NCBI GenBank assembly: GCA_023376005.1
Contig: CM042148.1
Location: 76,144,571 to 76,208,570 of the forward strand
Direction of reading: 5' to 3'
Source: Doryteuthis pealeii
Taxonomy: Eukaryota > Mollusca > Cephalopoda > Myopsida > Loliginidae
DNA length: 64,000 nt
The position numbers and the translations under genes were made by a program. Of this stretch, positions 1 through 11,625 are shown one piece after another; within the stretch, counting starts at the first letter, position 1; each line of letters begins with the position of its first letter. The notes beneath the pieces were generated by a model, which was given only the letters and a program-made list of their open reading frames with translations, searched no databases and had not been told where the DNA came from.

Positions 1-821
1 TGCTGAGAGCCACTACATCACTCACCCACACAACCACTCGCCCATCAATAACCGATTCTTTGTTTTCAGTTTGGATTGCAATTCACAGTTTTATTAATTT
101 TTCAATGATTTTTTATCAACACTTATTAAAGACTTTTTTGTTTGTTTTTTTTTTTTCCTTTTTATATTTGTTTAAATTTCAGAAAAAAAATGTTTTTTCT
201 TCTACATCATTGAAATTGTTTTAATTATTCTTAATGCTTTGAGCTGATAATGGACACAACTAATCAATTGCTTGAAAGGGTTTTTTTGTTCAGAATTATG
301 TTTTATAACATTTCTACAGGGTTGGCTGAAAAATTCATTGACTTGCCAATATACTCTTGTGGAATGTGACCAAATGAGGTATATTCTTCAATATAGTCCC
401 CCTCCCTTGCACTCCTTAAACTTGTCCATTGGTGTTGCAGTACTTGGGTCCCATTGGTTAAAAAAAAGTCATTGACGGCAGATAATGTTATATGAATTTT
501 TCAGCCGACTCTCGTAAATGAATTATGTTTTTGTTGATAAAACTTGAATGGTTTGTCAGAAATATCACTTAGTAAGAATCCTCTTCCTTTCTCTTAACTG
601 GATTATTTTGAAACTTTTCAATTCTAAAGAATTGGGGAATATTGCCAGAAGATGGGAAATGTTTAAATATTGTACGGATTCTTTGAAAGAAAGAAAAACA
701 AAAAAACATATGCCCTACAAGATATAAATATATAAAATTTGCTTTTAAAAAAAATCTAACAAAACCAGTTTGTCATTAAAAAAAAATTTTTTTTAAATTT
801 TTTATATCACCCAAGTGTAAT

Positions 822-1430
822 AACAGCCTGTTGGAAAGGCTTAGAATATGCTGGCTGTATACCCTGCATCAGAGTAAGAACCCCCCACCCCACCAAAAAA
901 GGGGGTGTCTTGGGTGTAACAGTAAACTGCATCTGATGGATAGACTCCAGTTCTAGAGCTTTGTGGTGTATTGAGTACCCCTTCATTGCCATTATCATCA
1001 GGTTTACTTGAACCCAGAGGGGTAGTACCAATTAGTTCCATCTATCAGTTAAATAGAACTGTTCAGTCATTTACTAAGGATTATTATTGTTAGTTTATTA
1101 TTTATATTAGATAAGAATATTTGATATCACATAACTGTGTGTGAAAAACAACTACTCAAAAAATGTGAATATAATTGTACAGGGTGGTCCGAAAGTCTTG
1201 TCACCCGTAAATATTGTTTTAACTTTCATTTTTTTTGTTTTGATCATATAAGTTATGCAATTATTTTCTACAATTTCCATTTGTATTATATGATTATTTT
1301 ACCTCTAAAAATATTTAGGGTGACAAAACTTTCAGACCAACCTTTACAATAAATTTGATTCTCTAACCTCTCGACATAAAATAACCTCAGTTGGTTTAAT
1401 ATGCCATTAAAATTAGTAAATCAATCTGAT
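822..1430 (+). repeat. RepB repeat interrupted by a MITE
   Basis: Head CCTGTTGGAAAGGCTTAGAA and tail GGTTTAATATGCCATTAAAA with TTAGTAAATCAATC belong to one RepB copy. It is split at a TA by the insertion at 1180-1344. ORFs here are shadows. Confidence 0.78.
1180..1344. mobile_element. 165-bp MITE nested in RepB
   Basis: Starts CAGGGTGGTCCGAAAGTCTT then GTCACCC, and ends GGGTGACAAAACTTTCAGAC then CAACCTT. TA occurs on both sides (1178-1179, 1345-1346). RepB sequence resumes directly after it, so the MITE is younger than this RepB copy. Confidence 0.85.
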
Positions 1431-2393
1431 TCTGATAGAAGTAATTATTTTCTTGTTTAGATTCATCTTTTAAATTCCTAAGAATGTTTTTATTTTATTT
1501 TTTTTTATTTTTTTTTCAAGACCATTTTGCACTATTTTCTGTATTCAACATTAAACCTTTTATATTTTGAAAATCTTATTCTTTATAAATGACATCTCTG
1601 CAAATTATCTGATAATTCTAAATCATTTGTTTTCATTTTGTCGTTGTAGTCTTTTTATATATTTTCTGAAATTCTTCTTGTTCTGTGTTGTTAAATAAAT
1701 ATATATAATGCTTCACAGATAATTACCCCACAAAATTAGTTCATCCACAACCCTCGACTGAAGAGAGAATAAAGACTAGATATGCATTTGTAAATAGAAC
1801 TACTTGGAATTTTAGATCTATATCTAACAAGACGTTACAGTGGTGTGTAGTGGTAATAGAATCAATTGAATCTTGATGCACTTCAAGTTGAATCGGCTGA
1901 CACTTAATAATTTCAGCATGGTGATAAAAAGTCAAATCAATTATGGTAGTCTTGATTTGTATTGAACCAGTTCTATAACTCGCAGCTATAAGAATGTTAC
2001 ATGATCAATTTGAATGCTCATTGATCTCATCAGTACTCAGCCGAGATATGCAAGTCTGTGTCTGACATTAGTGTTTGTTTGAGAAAACAATATTTTCTAT
2101 TAGAAGTAGAATGAATTTGGATGAGGGGATGGATTGTGATTTTATGGTATTTGTCTTTTGATGATTAAGGTCTGGGAGTGTGTGTGTAGGGGGGGGGTGC
2201 TTAATGAAATGCTGTACAAAAAAGGAATGTTATTATTGGTGATATAGGCATGAGTTATTTTGAATCTATTTAGTCTGGACTGTAAAATAAATCTATAATC
2301 AAACTGAATAGGTTATTTGCAAGTACAAATTACTTAGAGAAGTTAAACATTTTTATCCATTATCTATCTCTCTCACACACACGTGTGTGTGTC

Positions 2394-2503
2394 TGATTAA
2401 AAACTGAATGGTCTCTTGTTAGCATAGCTAAGAAATCTTCAGACCCTGAATATTTATTAGCTATGCTAACAAGAAACTCTAGTCAGTCTGGTTTTTAATC
2501 GTA
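2394..2503. repeat. Inverted repeat, arms about 40 bp
   Basis: GATTAAAAACTGAATGGTCT ... CTTGTTAGCATAGCTAA is mirrored by TTAGCTATGCTAACAAG ... GTCTGGTTTTTAATC with some mismatches. The loop of about 28 bp contains AATCTTCAGACCCTG. Confidence 0.85.
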
Positions 2504-2633
2504 TATTTAGCTTGTTTTATTGAACATTTTATGCGTTTATTGAGCAGTGAATCCTGGATATTTACTTATTCTTTCTGGATTTTAATTGCCGTCTATGCTA
2601 TATATATATATGTATGTGTGTGTGTGTGTGTGT

Positions 2634-2881
2634 AATCAATGGTAATATTATGGTTTTACACTTATAACTTGAAGTTTCATGGTAATCCAATCATCAGATG
2701 AGTTCAATGGTTGAGATCTTAAAAACCAGTTGCGAAATGGTTGAGATTTTAAAAAACAGTTTTTAAAATCTCAACCATTTCACGACTGGTTTTTAAGATC
2801 TCAACCATTGAACTCATCTGATGATTGGATTACCATAAAACTTCAAGTTATAAGTGTAAAACCATAATATTACCATTGATT
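2634..2881. repeat. Long near-perfect hairpin, arms about 124 bp
   Basis: AATCAATGGTAATATTATGG at 2634 returns as its exact inverse ending at 2881, and the arms stay nearly identical to the centre at about 2757/2758 (differences such as GTTGCGAAATGG against CCATTTCACGACTGG). There is essentially no loop. Confidence 0.93.
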
Positions 2882-2954
2882 ATAAATCTGCCCTGCTTTA
2901 TTAGCATTGAGCACCTTTTCATGCCAATACTTTTCTCATTTTTTCATTCACTAT

Positions 2955-2956
<2 letters not shown>

Positions 2957-3004
<48 letters not shown>
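2957..3004 (+). repeat. TA microsatellite at the tail of RepF
   Basis: About 23 TA units next to the minus-strand SINE at 3005-3180. Confidence 0.92.
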
Positions 3005-3006
<2 letters not shown>

Positions 3007-3180
3007 CTCCACATACACTGTGTTTCAACTTATCACATCTCCTCAGTATGGCTAGACATTGCAGGCCATAGACCTCTAGCTGCGATTGAAATCTGACCAA
3101 TTTATCATCATTCAGAGTGATTAATCACTGGGCTATCAGCCACCTGCAAATCCTAGTGAGAATTTGACTGATAAGTACAT
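3005..3180 (-). repeat. RepF tRNA-derived SINE, minus strand, diverged
   Basis: TTTCAACTTATCACATCTCC, CAGTATGGCTAGACATTGCA, GCGATTGAAATCTGACC and TCACTGGGCTATCAGCCACC align with the 34869-35040 copy in the same order. Confidence 0.72.
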
Positions 3181-3453
3181 AAATATGTATATATGTGAAG
3201 GGTGCCAGAGAGGGCTCCATCCGTTTTATAGGAGAGCATTGCCTTTAAGCGTATTCGGCAACTGTCAGTGAAATACCCTCCAAAGAGGGATGGGGTGCAT
3301 TATTTATTTATATATATAATATATATATAAAGTCAAGATAGTGTAGACTGTGCTTGGTGACTGTCAGTTTCTTGCCTATGTGATCATCGGACTACTATCA
3401 TAAGTGTATATCACTAATACTGAGCACACTTTATTTATAAATATCACAAACTT

Positions 3454-3520
3454 TTAACTACCCAGGTTTCACTAAGAAGGATAATTCTGGCAGCTGTCTC
3501 TGTGAAACCTGGGTAGTTAA
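3454..3520. repeat. Inverted repeat, 19-bp perfect arms
   Basis: TTAACTACCCAGGTTTCAC at 3454-3472 and its exact reverse complement at 3502-3520, with a 29-base loop. Confidence 0.9.
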
Positions 3521-4411
3521 CTTGTGTTTCTGATTTGGTTCCCTAAACCATCTCTACAAGTATGTATTGAGCACTTTTCAATATTTATTATCCTGACTCA
3601 TTCAGTTTCTTTTCCTTTTTTTCCAACAGTCACAACTGTGATTCGTTTTTATCTATTGAATCATTCTTTTTTCAATATTTAATGGTTTTGCTTTAACTTT
3701 TAATCTTCATTTATTTCAATTATATATATTTTTATTTTAATGTAAATTTAAAAAAAAAAAAAAAAAAAAAAGGCTTAGAATCTTAATTTGTTTGAATATG
3801 TTCTCTATTTTATTTGTTTCATATATAAATTTGGCTTTTAACTTTGGGAGATAGTAAAACTATGAAATGAAAAAATTTTTGTTAAATTAATTTTGCAGCA
3901 CTCAAATCTCAAGTCCTTACCATTCAAATTTTTATTTTTTTTTTTTTTTTTTTCTTGCAGTGTTCAATTTAAAAACTAAAAAAAAACTTTAAAAATTTGT
4001 GTATGGTTGATGCTTATAAAGAAAACTTCAATTTGTTAAATTCATTTTATTATGTTTTTAACCCTTTCAAGATTGAATTTATTTGTTAACTTTACTAGTT
4101 TTAAGATAACTTGAATGTAAATTGAATTTATCTATAGTGTGTCACTCTACAGCCAGTTGGTATTATTAAATTCAGTTATAAACAAGCAAAAGTGTTTGAT
4201 GACCTGCAAGATCTGGTCAGTCTGTTTAGAAAGGGTTAATAAACTTGCAAGTTGATTGCTTGAGTTTTTATTTTATTTATTTGTTTGTCTTGCTCTCAAT
4301 TCATTAATTTCCTGAGTATGTTTATTTTAATTTATAATTTGTGTATTTGCTTTAATGATCTTCTTTTTCTTTTGTATTAATCTTTTTGTAACTTGATTTC
4401 CTTTTTACCAG

Positions 4412-4552
4412 TACAAGATGGAGAATCATACAGAAGTTGTCTTCTGAATTATCTGGTGAAAAAGTCCCTTCCTGTAGCATTCCAAACACTGAGCAGTGGA
4501 AATGGTTTCGAAAGCTCAGTCCAAGTCAAAGACCAAGTGTACAGCAGTGGGG
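4412..4552 (+). CDS. Window exon 1: dsRNA-binding module, first part
   Basis: Acceptor ttttaccag, donor GGGG|gtgag. Phase: two bases finish a codon, then 46 codons, then one base. The frame gives the start of a dsRBD: helix 1 SCLLNYLVKK with LPVAFQ after it, then the strand region around VQVKDQVYSSG. This matches the dsRBD order helix-strand-strand-strand, with helix 2 supplied by exon 2. Another frame is open over most of the exon, but it meets a stop after splicing to exon 2, so it was rejected. Residues 1-48 of the partial protein. Confidence 0.88.
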
Positions 4553-4779
4553 GTGAGTTAGATGACACCACTCTTTAATTTTTCTCTATTTCTTAGACTT
4601 AATTTTGTAATTCTTATTGGCAAATACGTATCATCAAAATTTCAAAATCTTCATCTTTTTACAAGGGTAATCTTAAAATTAAGGTCCTCAAAGTGCTGGG
4701 GATGCAGGGAAACTGTTCATGTGACTATTGGCAATACTGTTGTGCATATGCCTGCACCTCACTGCCACACAGTCTTGGC

Positions 4780-5058
4780 TTGGCTGTTATTTCTGATGGA
4801 GTTCCCGATCGACACTACCGACAAATGTGAAGTTTGCACAGTTATTCGTATTTTGAATGCAAAAGGCATTAAACTGATTGAAATTTATTAATGTAAGTGT
4901 ATGACGAGTCGTGCATGGATATAAAAAAATGTCCGCAAGTGGTGTAGGAAGTTTGCAACGATGACGAGATTCAGCTCTTCCTCAATGACATGATGGCAAG
5001 CTGGTATGACATGTGCATACAAAAATACATCAACTGAAATAGTGATTATGTAGAAAAA
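4780..5058 (+). mobile_element. Mariner transposase relic with internal deletion
   Basis: The + strand reads CEVCTVIRILNAKGIKLIEI followed closely by KNVRKWCRKFA, which has the look of the N-terminal helix-turn-helix (HTH_48 type) of mariner transposases. About 100 bp later, ASWYDMCIQKYIN and, after an in-frame stop, SDYVEK match the usual C-terminal end of the same family. The whole DD34D catalytic domain is missing between them, so this is a deletion derivative and not active. Recognition is by recall of the family pattern. Confidence 0.65.
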
Positions 5059-6019
5059 CATTAAAAGTTTAAAATGATGTAAATATCAATGACAATCAAC
5101 TATAAACGTTTCTGTGGTTTTAGAATATTTTGGAGACCTTACCTTTGGTATTACCCTTGTTTTTTTATTGGGGGGGGGGCTAAATTTTGAATAATTTGAG
5201 AAAAAAATTTTTTTATTTTAATTATTCCACCTGAACATGAATTTTCTTTTTTTTTTTTTTTTTCTTTTTTTCCCTCTCTCCTCCCATTACTGAATGTATT
5301 GCTTATCTTAATTCTTCATAACTTTAGAGTCTTTTCTAGTTAATGTTTGTTCGTTGTTCATAGAACATATTGTACAATTAACCTGTTTGGGACATATGTA
5401 TTCTGTTATTTGTTGTTACATGAAATGTGTATTAAACATTCATAAGCTCATTGTTCATATGAGTTAATTGTCTGTCTTTCCTTACTGAATGTTCAGTGTT
5501 AGGGTATCCATGGATGCACTAATGCATCATAAGGACTTAGTGTTGGTTATAAACTAATATCCACTATTCTTATGATATGAATATCGGATGTGATCACCAT
5601 AGGACTGAAATTTACTTAGTGTACAGTACATTAGTGCTCAGGCTGAAATATAAGGCTTACAGTTTTAACGGGTTAAATATTATTATGCTATAAGAAATAC
5701 CTTTGTAATTTTTATCACTACTATTGTCTAATAAGCTTAGAGATGAATTTAAGTGTTTAAAAAAATTATATTAATGTGGAAATGTAATTATGTATATTGT
5801 TAATGTCATTTCTAAGTGCTAACATTTGCCATCTAGTGAATGATCTACATTTTGAAGAAAAAACTTTCTTTTCTTTTCTTTGTTTAAAAAGTTTGTTCCC
5901 CTTCATTTATTCACTATATTGCTCTGTCTGTTCAAACATCTGGAACAAGACACATGGAACGCTCACTATGGATGGTCTGTATCATTACAGTTGAACCCCT
6001 CATGGAATGATCCTCATCA

Positions 6020-6050
<31 letters not shown>

Positions 6051-6053
<3 letters not shown>

Positions 6054-6260
6054 GGTGTCCATAAAGTCTTGAAACAGTTTTAAAATTGAACATTTAATAA
6101 CTCACATTGTACAAATGATGAAATCTTTTCATAAAAAAAACAAAGTTCAACTCTTAAAGGTTTGATATTAATGTATTTTTAAAAATTATTATTGCACTTC
6201 AACATGACTGCCATCATTGTTGATGCATTTTCAACCTGTAGCGGGACTTTATGGACCCCC

Positions 6261-6262
<2 letters not shown>
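6051..6262. mobile_element. MITE with CAGGGTGTCC termini
   Basis: Starts CAGGGTGTCCATAAAGTC directly after TA and ends with the near-inverse GACTTTATGGACCCCCTG. At 212 bp with no coding capacity, it fits a Tc1/mariner-type MITE with TA target duplication. The same ends occur at 52564-52766, and a related end type at 26855-27213. Confidence 0.75.
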
Positions 6263-6294
<32 letters not shown>

Positions 6295-6357
6295 GTATTT
6301 CTAAATCTGAATGTTCTTTTTCTATTTTTATTTATTTATTTATTTATTTTTTTTTAG

Positions 6358-6432
6358 CTTGCTTTGAAACTCAATTAGAAGCTGAACAGGCTGCTGCAAA
6401 AACCGCCTGCACTGAACTTGGTCTTGACCCTT
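6358..6432 (+). CDS. Window exon 2: dsRNA-binding module, second part
   Basis: Acceptor ttttttttag, donor CCTT|gtaagt. The join to exon 1 makes an Ala codon (G+CT), followed by CFETQ and the helix EAEQAAAKTACTELG. This is the characteristic second helix of a dsRBD (pattern EAkqaAAekAl..L). The basic lysine pair typical of the RNA-contacting N-terminus of this helix is weak: one Lys (AAAKTA) is visible. Residues 48-73. Confidence 0.9.
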
Positions 6433-7252
6433 GTAAGTTAATATTTTACATCACTATTTTGTACTTTAGGATATTACATGTTTACTTGGTAGAAGTTTGT
6501 TTATTTGTTTTGTTTTTCCATAAACCAAAATTGACTGTATCTTGCAAGTAACTTCTGACACTCTACATACACAACAAACTCTTCCTAATAAAACTAATGC
6601 TAGAAGAATGGAAAACCAGCTTTCAGTTATTAGAAAAGAGAAGTCATTATATCCTGATTGCACAAATGGTTACACAAGACTTACATGTCAAACACCCTAC
6701 ACTGTTAAACATTTTTTCATAGAACATGGAGCTTTTGCTCTTATTAGATTTTGGGGAGGGGGTCGAAACAATATGAAGAACCGATTTAAAAAATATAGAT
6801 AACATTTTGTCCTTGAGAGAAATAAGATAATACCAAAAATTGTAAACATAATCATGATCAATGCACCATACAAAGTAATTATTAGAAAACAATCAGTGAA
6901 TTTTGACATTATTGATTAAAAGCAAAATAAAAACACTTTAAAAAAAAGAAAAAAAAAGACCACACAAAAAATGTAAATATAAATGCACAATTTTCTAACC
7001 TCAAGGCATAGAATAAACCCCAGATGGATTCACATGCCAATAAAATAAACCAATGTGATACTATCCCCCCCCCCCATCCCATTCTGAACCTCAACTTTGA
7101 TCAAATAGTAAAACTTTGTCCAGAGCTGTGACTCTTTTGTATGTCACTGATTATATATAATCTCAAGGACAAAACAATGTTTATCTATTAGAACTGTTTT
7201 TTTTTCTCTTTATATTCCTGATACTTCCAATATAACTGAAAATATTCACAAG

Positions 7253-7302
<50 letters not shown>

Positions 7303-7554
7303 CTGTTTTAATTTTGTTTTTAGTTTTAATTATTAACTATATTTTTTTCGTTGAACTTTTTTAATATACATTTTGAATTAGATATTTAGCTTAATTAACA
7401 AAATTTGATTAATATTTTGCAACATAATTTTATTTAAATAATTGTGTTCCTGTAACACACACCTGTCTATGTCTATCTTCTATTATGCTACCTGTAATCT
7501 TTCCCCATCCCCCACCAACATGTTATGTTGATTTTTATCAGAGAAAGTCTATTG

Positions 7555-7955
7555 ACATTCAGCCTCGTTGGTAGGGCTTAGAATATATTGGCTGTATCCC
7601 CCCTGCAGAGTAATAAGACCTCCTCTCTTAAAAGGGTATCCTGGGTATGAAACTAAACTTCATCTGTTGGTAAGGCTCTAGTCTGGAGAGTGTGGAGTAC
7701 CCCTTGATTGTCATTACTCCCAGGTCCACTGATTTGAAGTGGTAGTACCTGTTAGGGTTTCATATCTATGGGTCAAATATATCTGTTTAAAGATCATTTA
7801 CATTTGACCACATGCAAAAAGAAAAAATAAATTAAGAAACTACTACATGAAAAATATAAATATAAATGTGATTTCCTAACCCTAAAAGGCATAAAATAAC
7901 CCTGGACAGGTTGAGATGCCATTAAAATAAATCAGGCTGATGACACAGCTAGTTG
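7555..7955 (+). repeat. RepB interspersed repeat
   Basis: Shares the family landmarks: GGCTTAGAATAT near the start, a block with GGGTATGA and TAAACT, GGTAGTACCTGTTAGGGT, and a tail near GACAGGTTGA followed by CCATTAAAAT. At least eight more copies occur in the window. It has no coding capacity and is SINE-like, but I see no clear RNA polymerase III box. Confidence 0.8.
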
Positions 7956-10429
7956 GAATGTCTGTGAGTGAACTGTGATGTTTGGTCACAAGTAAGTCCA
8001 CTTGAAAACTTGTGTAGCTCAGTATAAATGAGATTAAAATTTAAAAAAATAAATAAATAAATGGGGGAAAAAATGCTTTGTGTTGTGATTACAAACAGTT
8101 GGTTTTAACCCCTTCCCTACTGTGGTAGCAGATTGTGGTTGATCATTCTTAATTCTCTGACAGCAACTGCACTAAGATCTGGGCTGACATTCTTAAATGG
8201 ATTTAGGGGTAGTTATAAATGTCATTTATGCTCCAGAGGACTTTCCTGTTTACTCAACTGGCTAGATCGTCATGGTTTCTGCTCTCATTCAACTGATTCT
8301 TTTCAGTTGATTATGTTGCTCTAGGGCAAGAGCACTGTTATCTTCTTGCATTGATCTTTGTCTTTGGATAGCTTCTTGGTCATGTGGTTTGAAGAGTATT
8401 TGTTAACTTCTGATTTTCCTAATGATTTTTTTTTTTTTTACATAGACTCCTGTTCACTAGTATATTTAAAAAAATATTTTTGTTCTTTCTTAAAGAAACA
8501 AAATTATACAAAAAATATAACAATAAACTTGAACTTTAGCCTATAAACTTATCCCTCAAAGCGATTCCCAATCAATTTAGCAACAAACAACTGCAGACAA
8601 TTGTCAAAATCAAGAAAAATACTTGAAAAAAACCTAGCAATAAATCTGATCATTTCTCACAATTCATCGCTTGGCATAAATAACCCTAGATTGGTTGACA
8701 TGCTGTTAAAATCAATCAATCAATCCTTTGTTCTCAGCTGGGTTTGACTCAAATCAAAACTTCTCAACTTCGAAGGTCACATGTTTATTAATGACATGTA
8801 ACAGGTGATTTAAACAGCTGAATTTTGATTATCAGGAAGTCTTCAATAAAAGACTTCACTAGAAAGACTTCCTGTTAACTCGTGATAATCCCCCCTCCCC
8901 CCACACACATTCACATACACCAAAAAAATATATTATCTCTTTTTGATATTCCTTCTAATGTAAACTGATCCCATAATCACTTTTGCTACTTAAGAGGTCT
9001 TATGACAAAGTAATATTTGTAAACTGATCCTATAATTGCTCTTGCAACAATAATACAGCAGTCTGCAAGACAAACTCAGTAAACACCCTCCAATGGTCTC
9101 ATCTCCTTCCTTGCCTGGCATCTAGTGTTTTATGCACAACTTGATCTCAAATATTTGTATACATGCAAATGCATTCTCATCAATTTTCCTGGCTCCAAGA
9201 TCGCGCTTTCTTAAATCAAGTTGTTAAGGCAGCAATATTTTTACTTTCTTGCCTTTAATCAGTTTGCAAGGCATGTTCATGCCTGCTTTGAGCTTCAGGG
9301 TACGTCATTAATATAGTGAATAGTATTTTAATCAAACATACCATTTTTATCTTAACTTCAAGGTTTGGTTTTCAAGGAAGTCATTTATCAACTGTCAACA
9401 CATCAGGAGGAGGGGGGTTATTAGTTTGTTGTACTTCATTAGTTTTGGGATATTTGAAAGTTCAATTCTCTCTGACTGCAAATTTGTTTAGAAATCAATT
9501 TCATTTATTTCAATTAATTAACCCACCTCTTTGGATATTAATAAACGTAAATTTTAACAATTCCACTTTCTTCCAACTGACTACTGTCAAACCTCTAATG
9601 GGGATTTAGTCGTTCTTTTGGGCTTGCACAATTCATAGTGCCATGTGTCAATGTAAAAAGTTAAGAAATTTCTGGTGTAATCAAACATATTTAGAAAATC
9701 TTATGCAACAATTGGAGCAAATAATTAGTGTGTGTATATGTGTGTGTCTGTATATGCACACATGTGCCTTGTGTTTGAAGTTACATTTTCTTATCTGAAA
9801 ATGACATGAATCATTCTTATACAAAATAGTATTCTGATTTTTGTTTTATTCATATTTTGGTCAGCATATTCTTCTTCTGACATATTTTCCATTGGGTAAT
9901 AATTTTGTACCATTCAGATTTCCTTAATGTCTTTGCTTTCTTAATTTAAACAAGAATCAAGATTTCAAATTAACCTGGAAATTGAAAAAAGGGATGGGAC
10001 TTTACAAGAGAGTTGTCGTGGAGATGTTATGTATGCCATGTTTGTATTCTCTCAATCTCTCTGTCATGGGCTGGATGCAGCACAAGATCAATTTTTTTTA
10101 AACAAAGTAGAATTGGTTTGAATTGAATTTACCTTCTCCTAGACCAGTTAGTGTTGTCCTCATGTGTAGTGGTTAATGTATTGGACTGCAACATTGTAGG
10201 CTATACCTATCCTTTGTAATAATAGTTTTACTTTTTTTAAAAAAATTTTTTTTTAAATCTGAAACTTTTCAAATTTCTGTGCAAAAAATGTCATAATTTT
10301 TTCGTGTGTGGCTGTGCAGCTTACAGAGAACACTGTCATCCATTGTTAGAAAAAAGATTAAGTTAAAAAATGCATATTTAAATCAGATGTATCTTAATTC
10401 TACTGATTTATTTTTTTACAACTGACTTT

Positions 10430-10630
10430 ACAAGACTATGGGGAGTGCTCATGGCATACTAGCTAATATGCGGGGCTGTGACATCATAGTGAGTTTGAAC
10501 TTCAGTTGTGCTATTAGGTTATGAACTCCCTTATCCCCTCAGCAATTGGTTAAATAGTACTACTACCATTTTTCTATAAGATGGCTTTGGCATTAAATAA
10601 CCTTCGAAGGTTGATATACCATTAAACAAT
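10430..10630 (+). repeat. RepA tRNA-derived SINE
   Basis: Head with CATGGCATACTAGCTAA and GTGAGTTTGAACTTC (diverged A and B boxes), and tail GGTTGATATACCATTAAACAA. Compare the cleaner copy at 40084-40295. Confidence 0.75.
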
Positions 10631-10649
10631 GGAACCATACCAAAGCTAG

Positions 10650-10795
10650 ATCAATTGCCATACCAAAGCCTAAAAAGCCCAGTCTGCCCTACTATTTACC
10701 CAAAGTTGGAGGTGGGATGGATTCATGACTTTCCTAGAACATAGCATGAAGCAAAGCACAGTTTCTCCAGGATTTGAACTCGCATCACCATGTAT
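10650..10795 (-). repeat. RepE tRNA-derived SINE, minus strand
   Basis: Reverse complement of the RepE body: GTCTGCCCTACTATTTACCC, GGATGGATTCATGA and, at the far end, GGATTTGAACTCGCA, which is a B-box-like motif. It lies just after the RepA copy, in the opposite direction. Confidence 0.7.
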
Positions 10796-10904
10796 ATTAC
10801 TTAAAATTATAACTGTTACACATGTACATACATTATGGTATGTTGTGTATGCCATGTTACCTACACTTGTCTATATGGCAACCCTTAATTGCCATTATTC
10901 AGTT

Positions 10905-11390
10905 ACTTATTCATCATCATCATGCTGCACTGACAGCACAGATACTCATTACTCTCTCTCATCAAACCATTCCTATTGGTCATCGCTCCTGTCAGGTCTT
11001 CCACACAACATCTAGAATCTGCAAAGAACTGATTAATGTAGGTTTTTGCTGGTCAGCATACACTGGTATGTCCATGTGTAGATGTTCACAGGAGAACATT
11101 ACTTATAAGTTTGTCCTTGCTTTTCCAGAAATGTCCAGCATGTCTTGTTCATCTTACTTGGATGATTTGTGTGATAGGGGGCAAGTTGTTGTACAGCTGC
11201 TTTTTTGTGGGCTTACTGCTTCCAAGATTGTTCAGGACAGCCTGCAGCATCCTTGTGTAGTTCCGATCTAGCTTTTTCTATAGGCATTTCGTTAGTCCAA
11301 GTGGTGCAGCCATAAAGTAGCACTAATACAGCTTGGAAAAATTCTTGTTTTATCAGAGAGATACACTCACTTTCTTGATTTGTAATGTCA
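10905..11390 (-). mobile_element. LINE (RT-type non-LTR) 3' fragment
   Basis: The minus strand resembles the C-terminal region after the reverse transcriptase core found in other copies (49530-49945, 55040-55420, 23690-24050). It includes the stretch that elsewhere reads SVLLYGCTTW. Stops and frameshifts break it. The 149-codon + strand frame here is a shadow. Confidence 0.65.
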
Positions 11391-11625
11391 CTTTGCCATC
11401 TGCAGACTTTTGATCATTTTTATTTTCATTTTTCATCGTTCTGCACAGAAATTCTTGATTGGAAGTCAGAACTTCCTCTTATCTAACAATTTTCTCTTTT
11501 CTCTTTTTGCTTTTACTTATGAACAAGTCAATTATGCAGTTTTTATTTTCCTTAATGTAAAACAATTTTCAATGTTGACTCATTCTTTTTTCTTTTCTTT
11601 TTTCTTTCTTTTTCTTGCTTCTCAG

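Larger units (their letters stand above)
1..4411 (+). other. Intron (or 5' region) upstream of exon 1
   Basis: Exon 1 opens in mid-codon after an acceptor AG at 4410-4411, so this stretch is most likely intron and the start of the gene lies to the left of the window. It holds a RepB element with a nested MITE (822-1430), two long inverted repeats (2394-2503, 2634-2881), a TA microsatellite joined to a minus-strand tRNA-derived SINE (2957-3180), a 19-bp-arm inverted repeat (3454-3520) and poly-A/poly-T runs. No further coding exon was recognised, although a very short one could be missed. Confidence 0.6.
4553..6357 (+). other. Intron 1
   Basis: Holds an internally deleted mariner relic (about 4780-5058), T- and G-rich runs, a TA run (6022-6050) and a 212-bp MITE (6051-6262) followed by TG/TA repeats. 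A 109-codon open frame at 4562-4891 runs from intron into the mariner relic and is not a gene. Confidence 0.85.
6433..11625 (+). other. Intron 2
   Basis: Contains a TA microsatellite (7256-7299), a RepB SINE-like copy (7555-7955), a RepB tail fragment near 8690-8725, a small imperfect hairpin near 8810-8890, a RepA copy (10430-10630), a minus-strand RepE copy (10650-10795) and a minus-strand LINE fragment (10905-11390). 8726-10429 shows no recognisable gene or repeat apart from low-complexity runs. Confidence 0.85.

Noticed and set aside
4434..4552. Alternative frame of exon 1 (reading KLSSELSGEKVPS...)
   Set aside because: It looks coding in isolation but meets a stop in exon 2 after splicing, whereas the chosen frame completes a dsRBD.
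4562..4891. A 109-codon gene after exon 1
   Set aside because: The first half is intron and the second half is a mariner HTH relic. The exon 1 donor lies just before it and the spliced frame is supported by the dsRBD.
10822..11271. A plus-strand gene of 149 codons
   Set aside because: It lies antisense to a LINE fragment that reads on the minus strand, and it has no recognisable domain.
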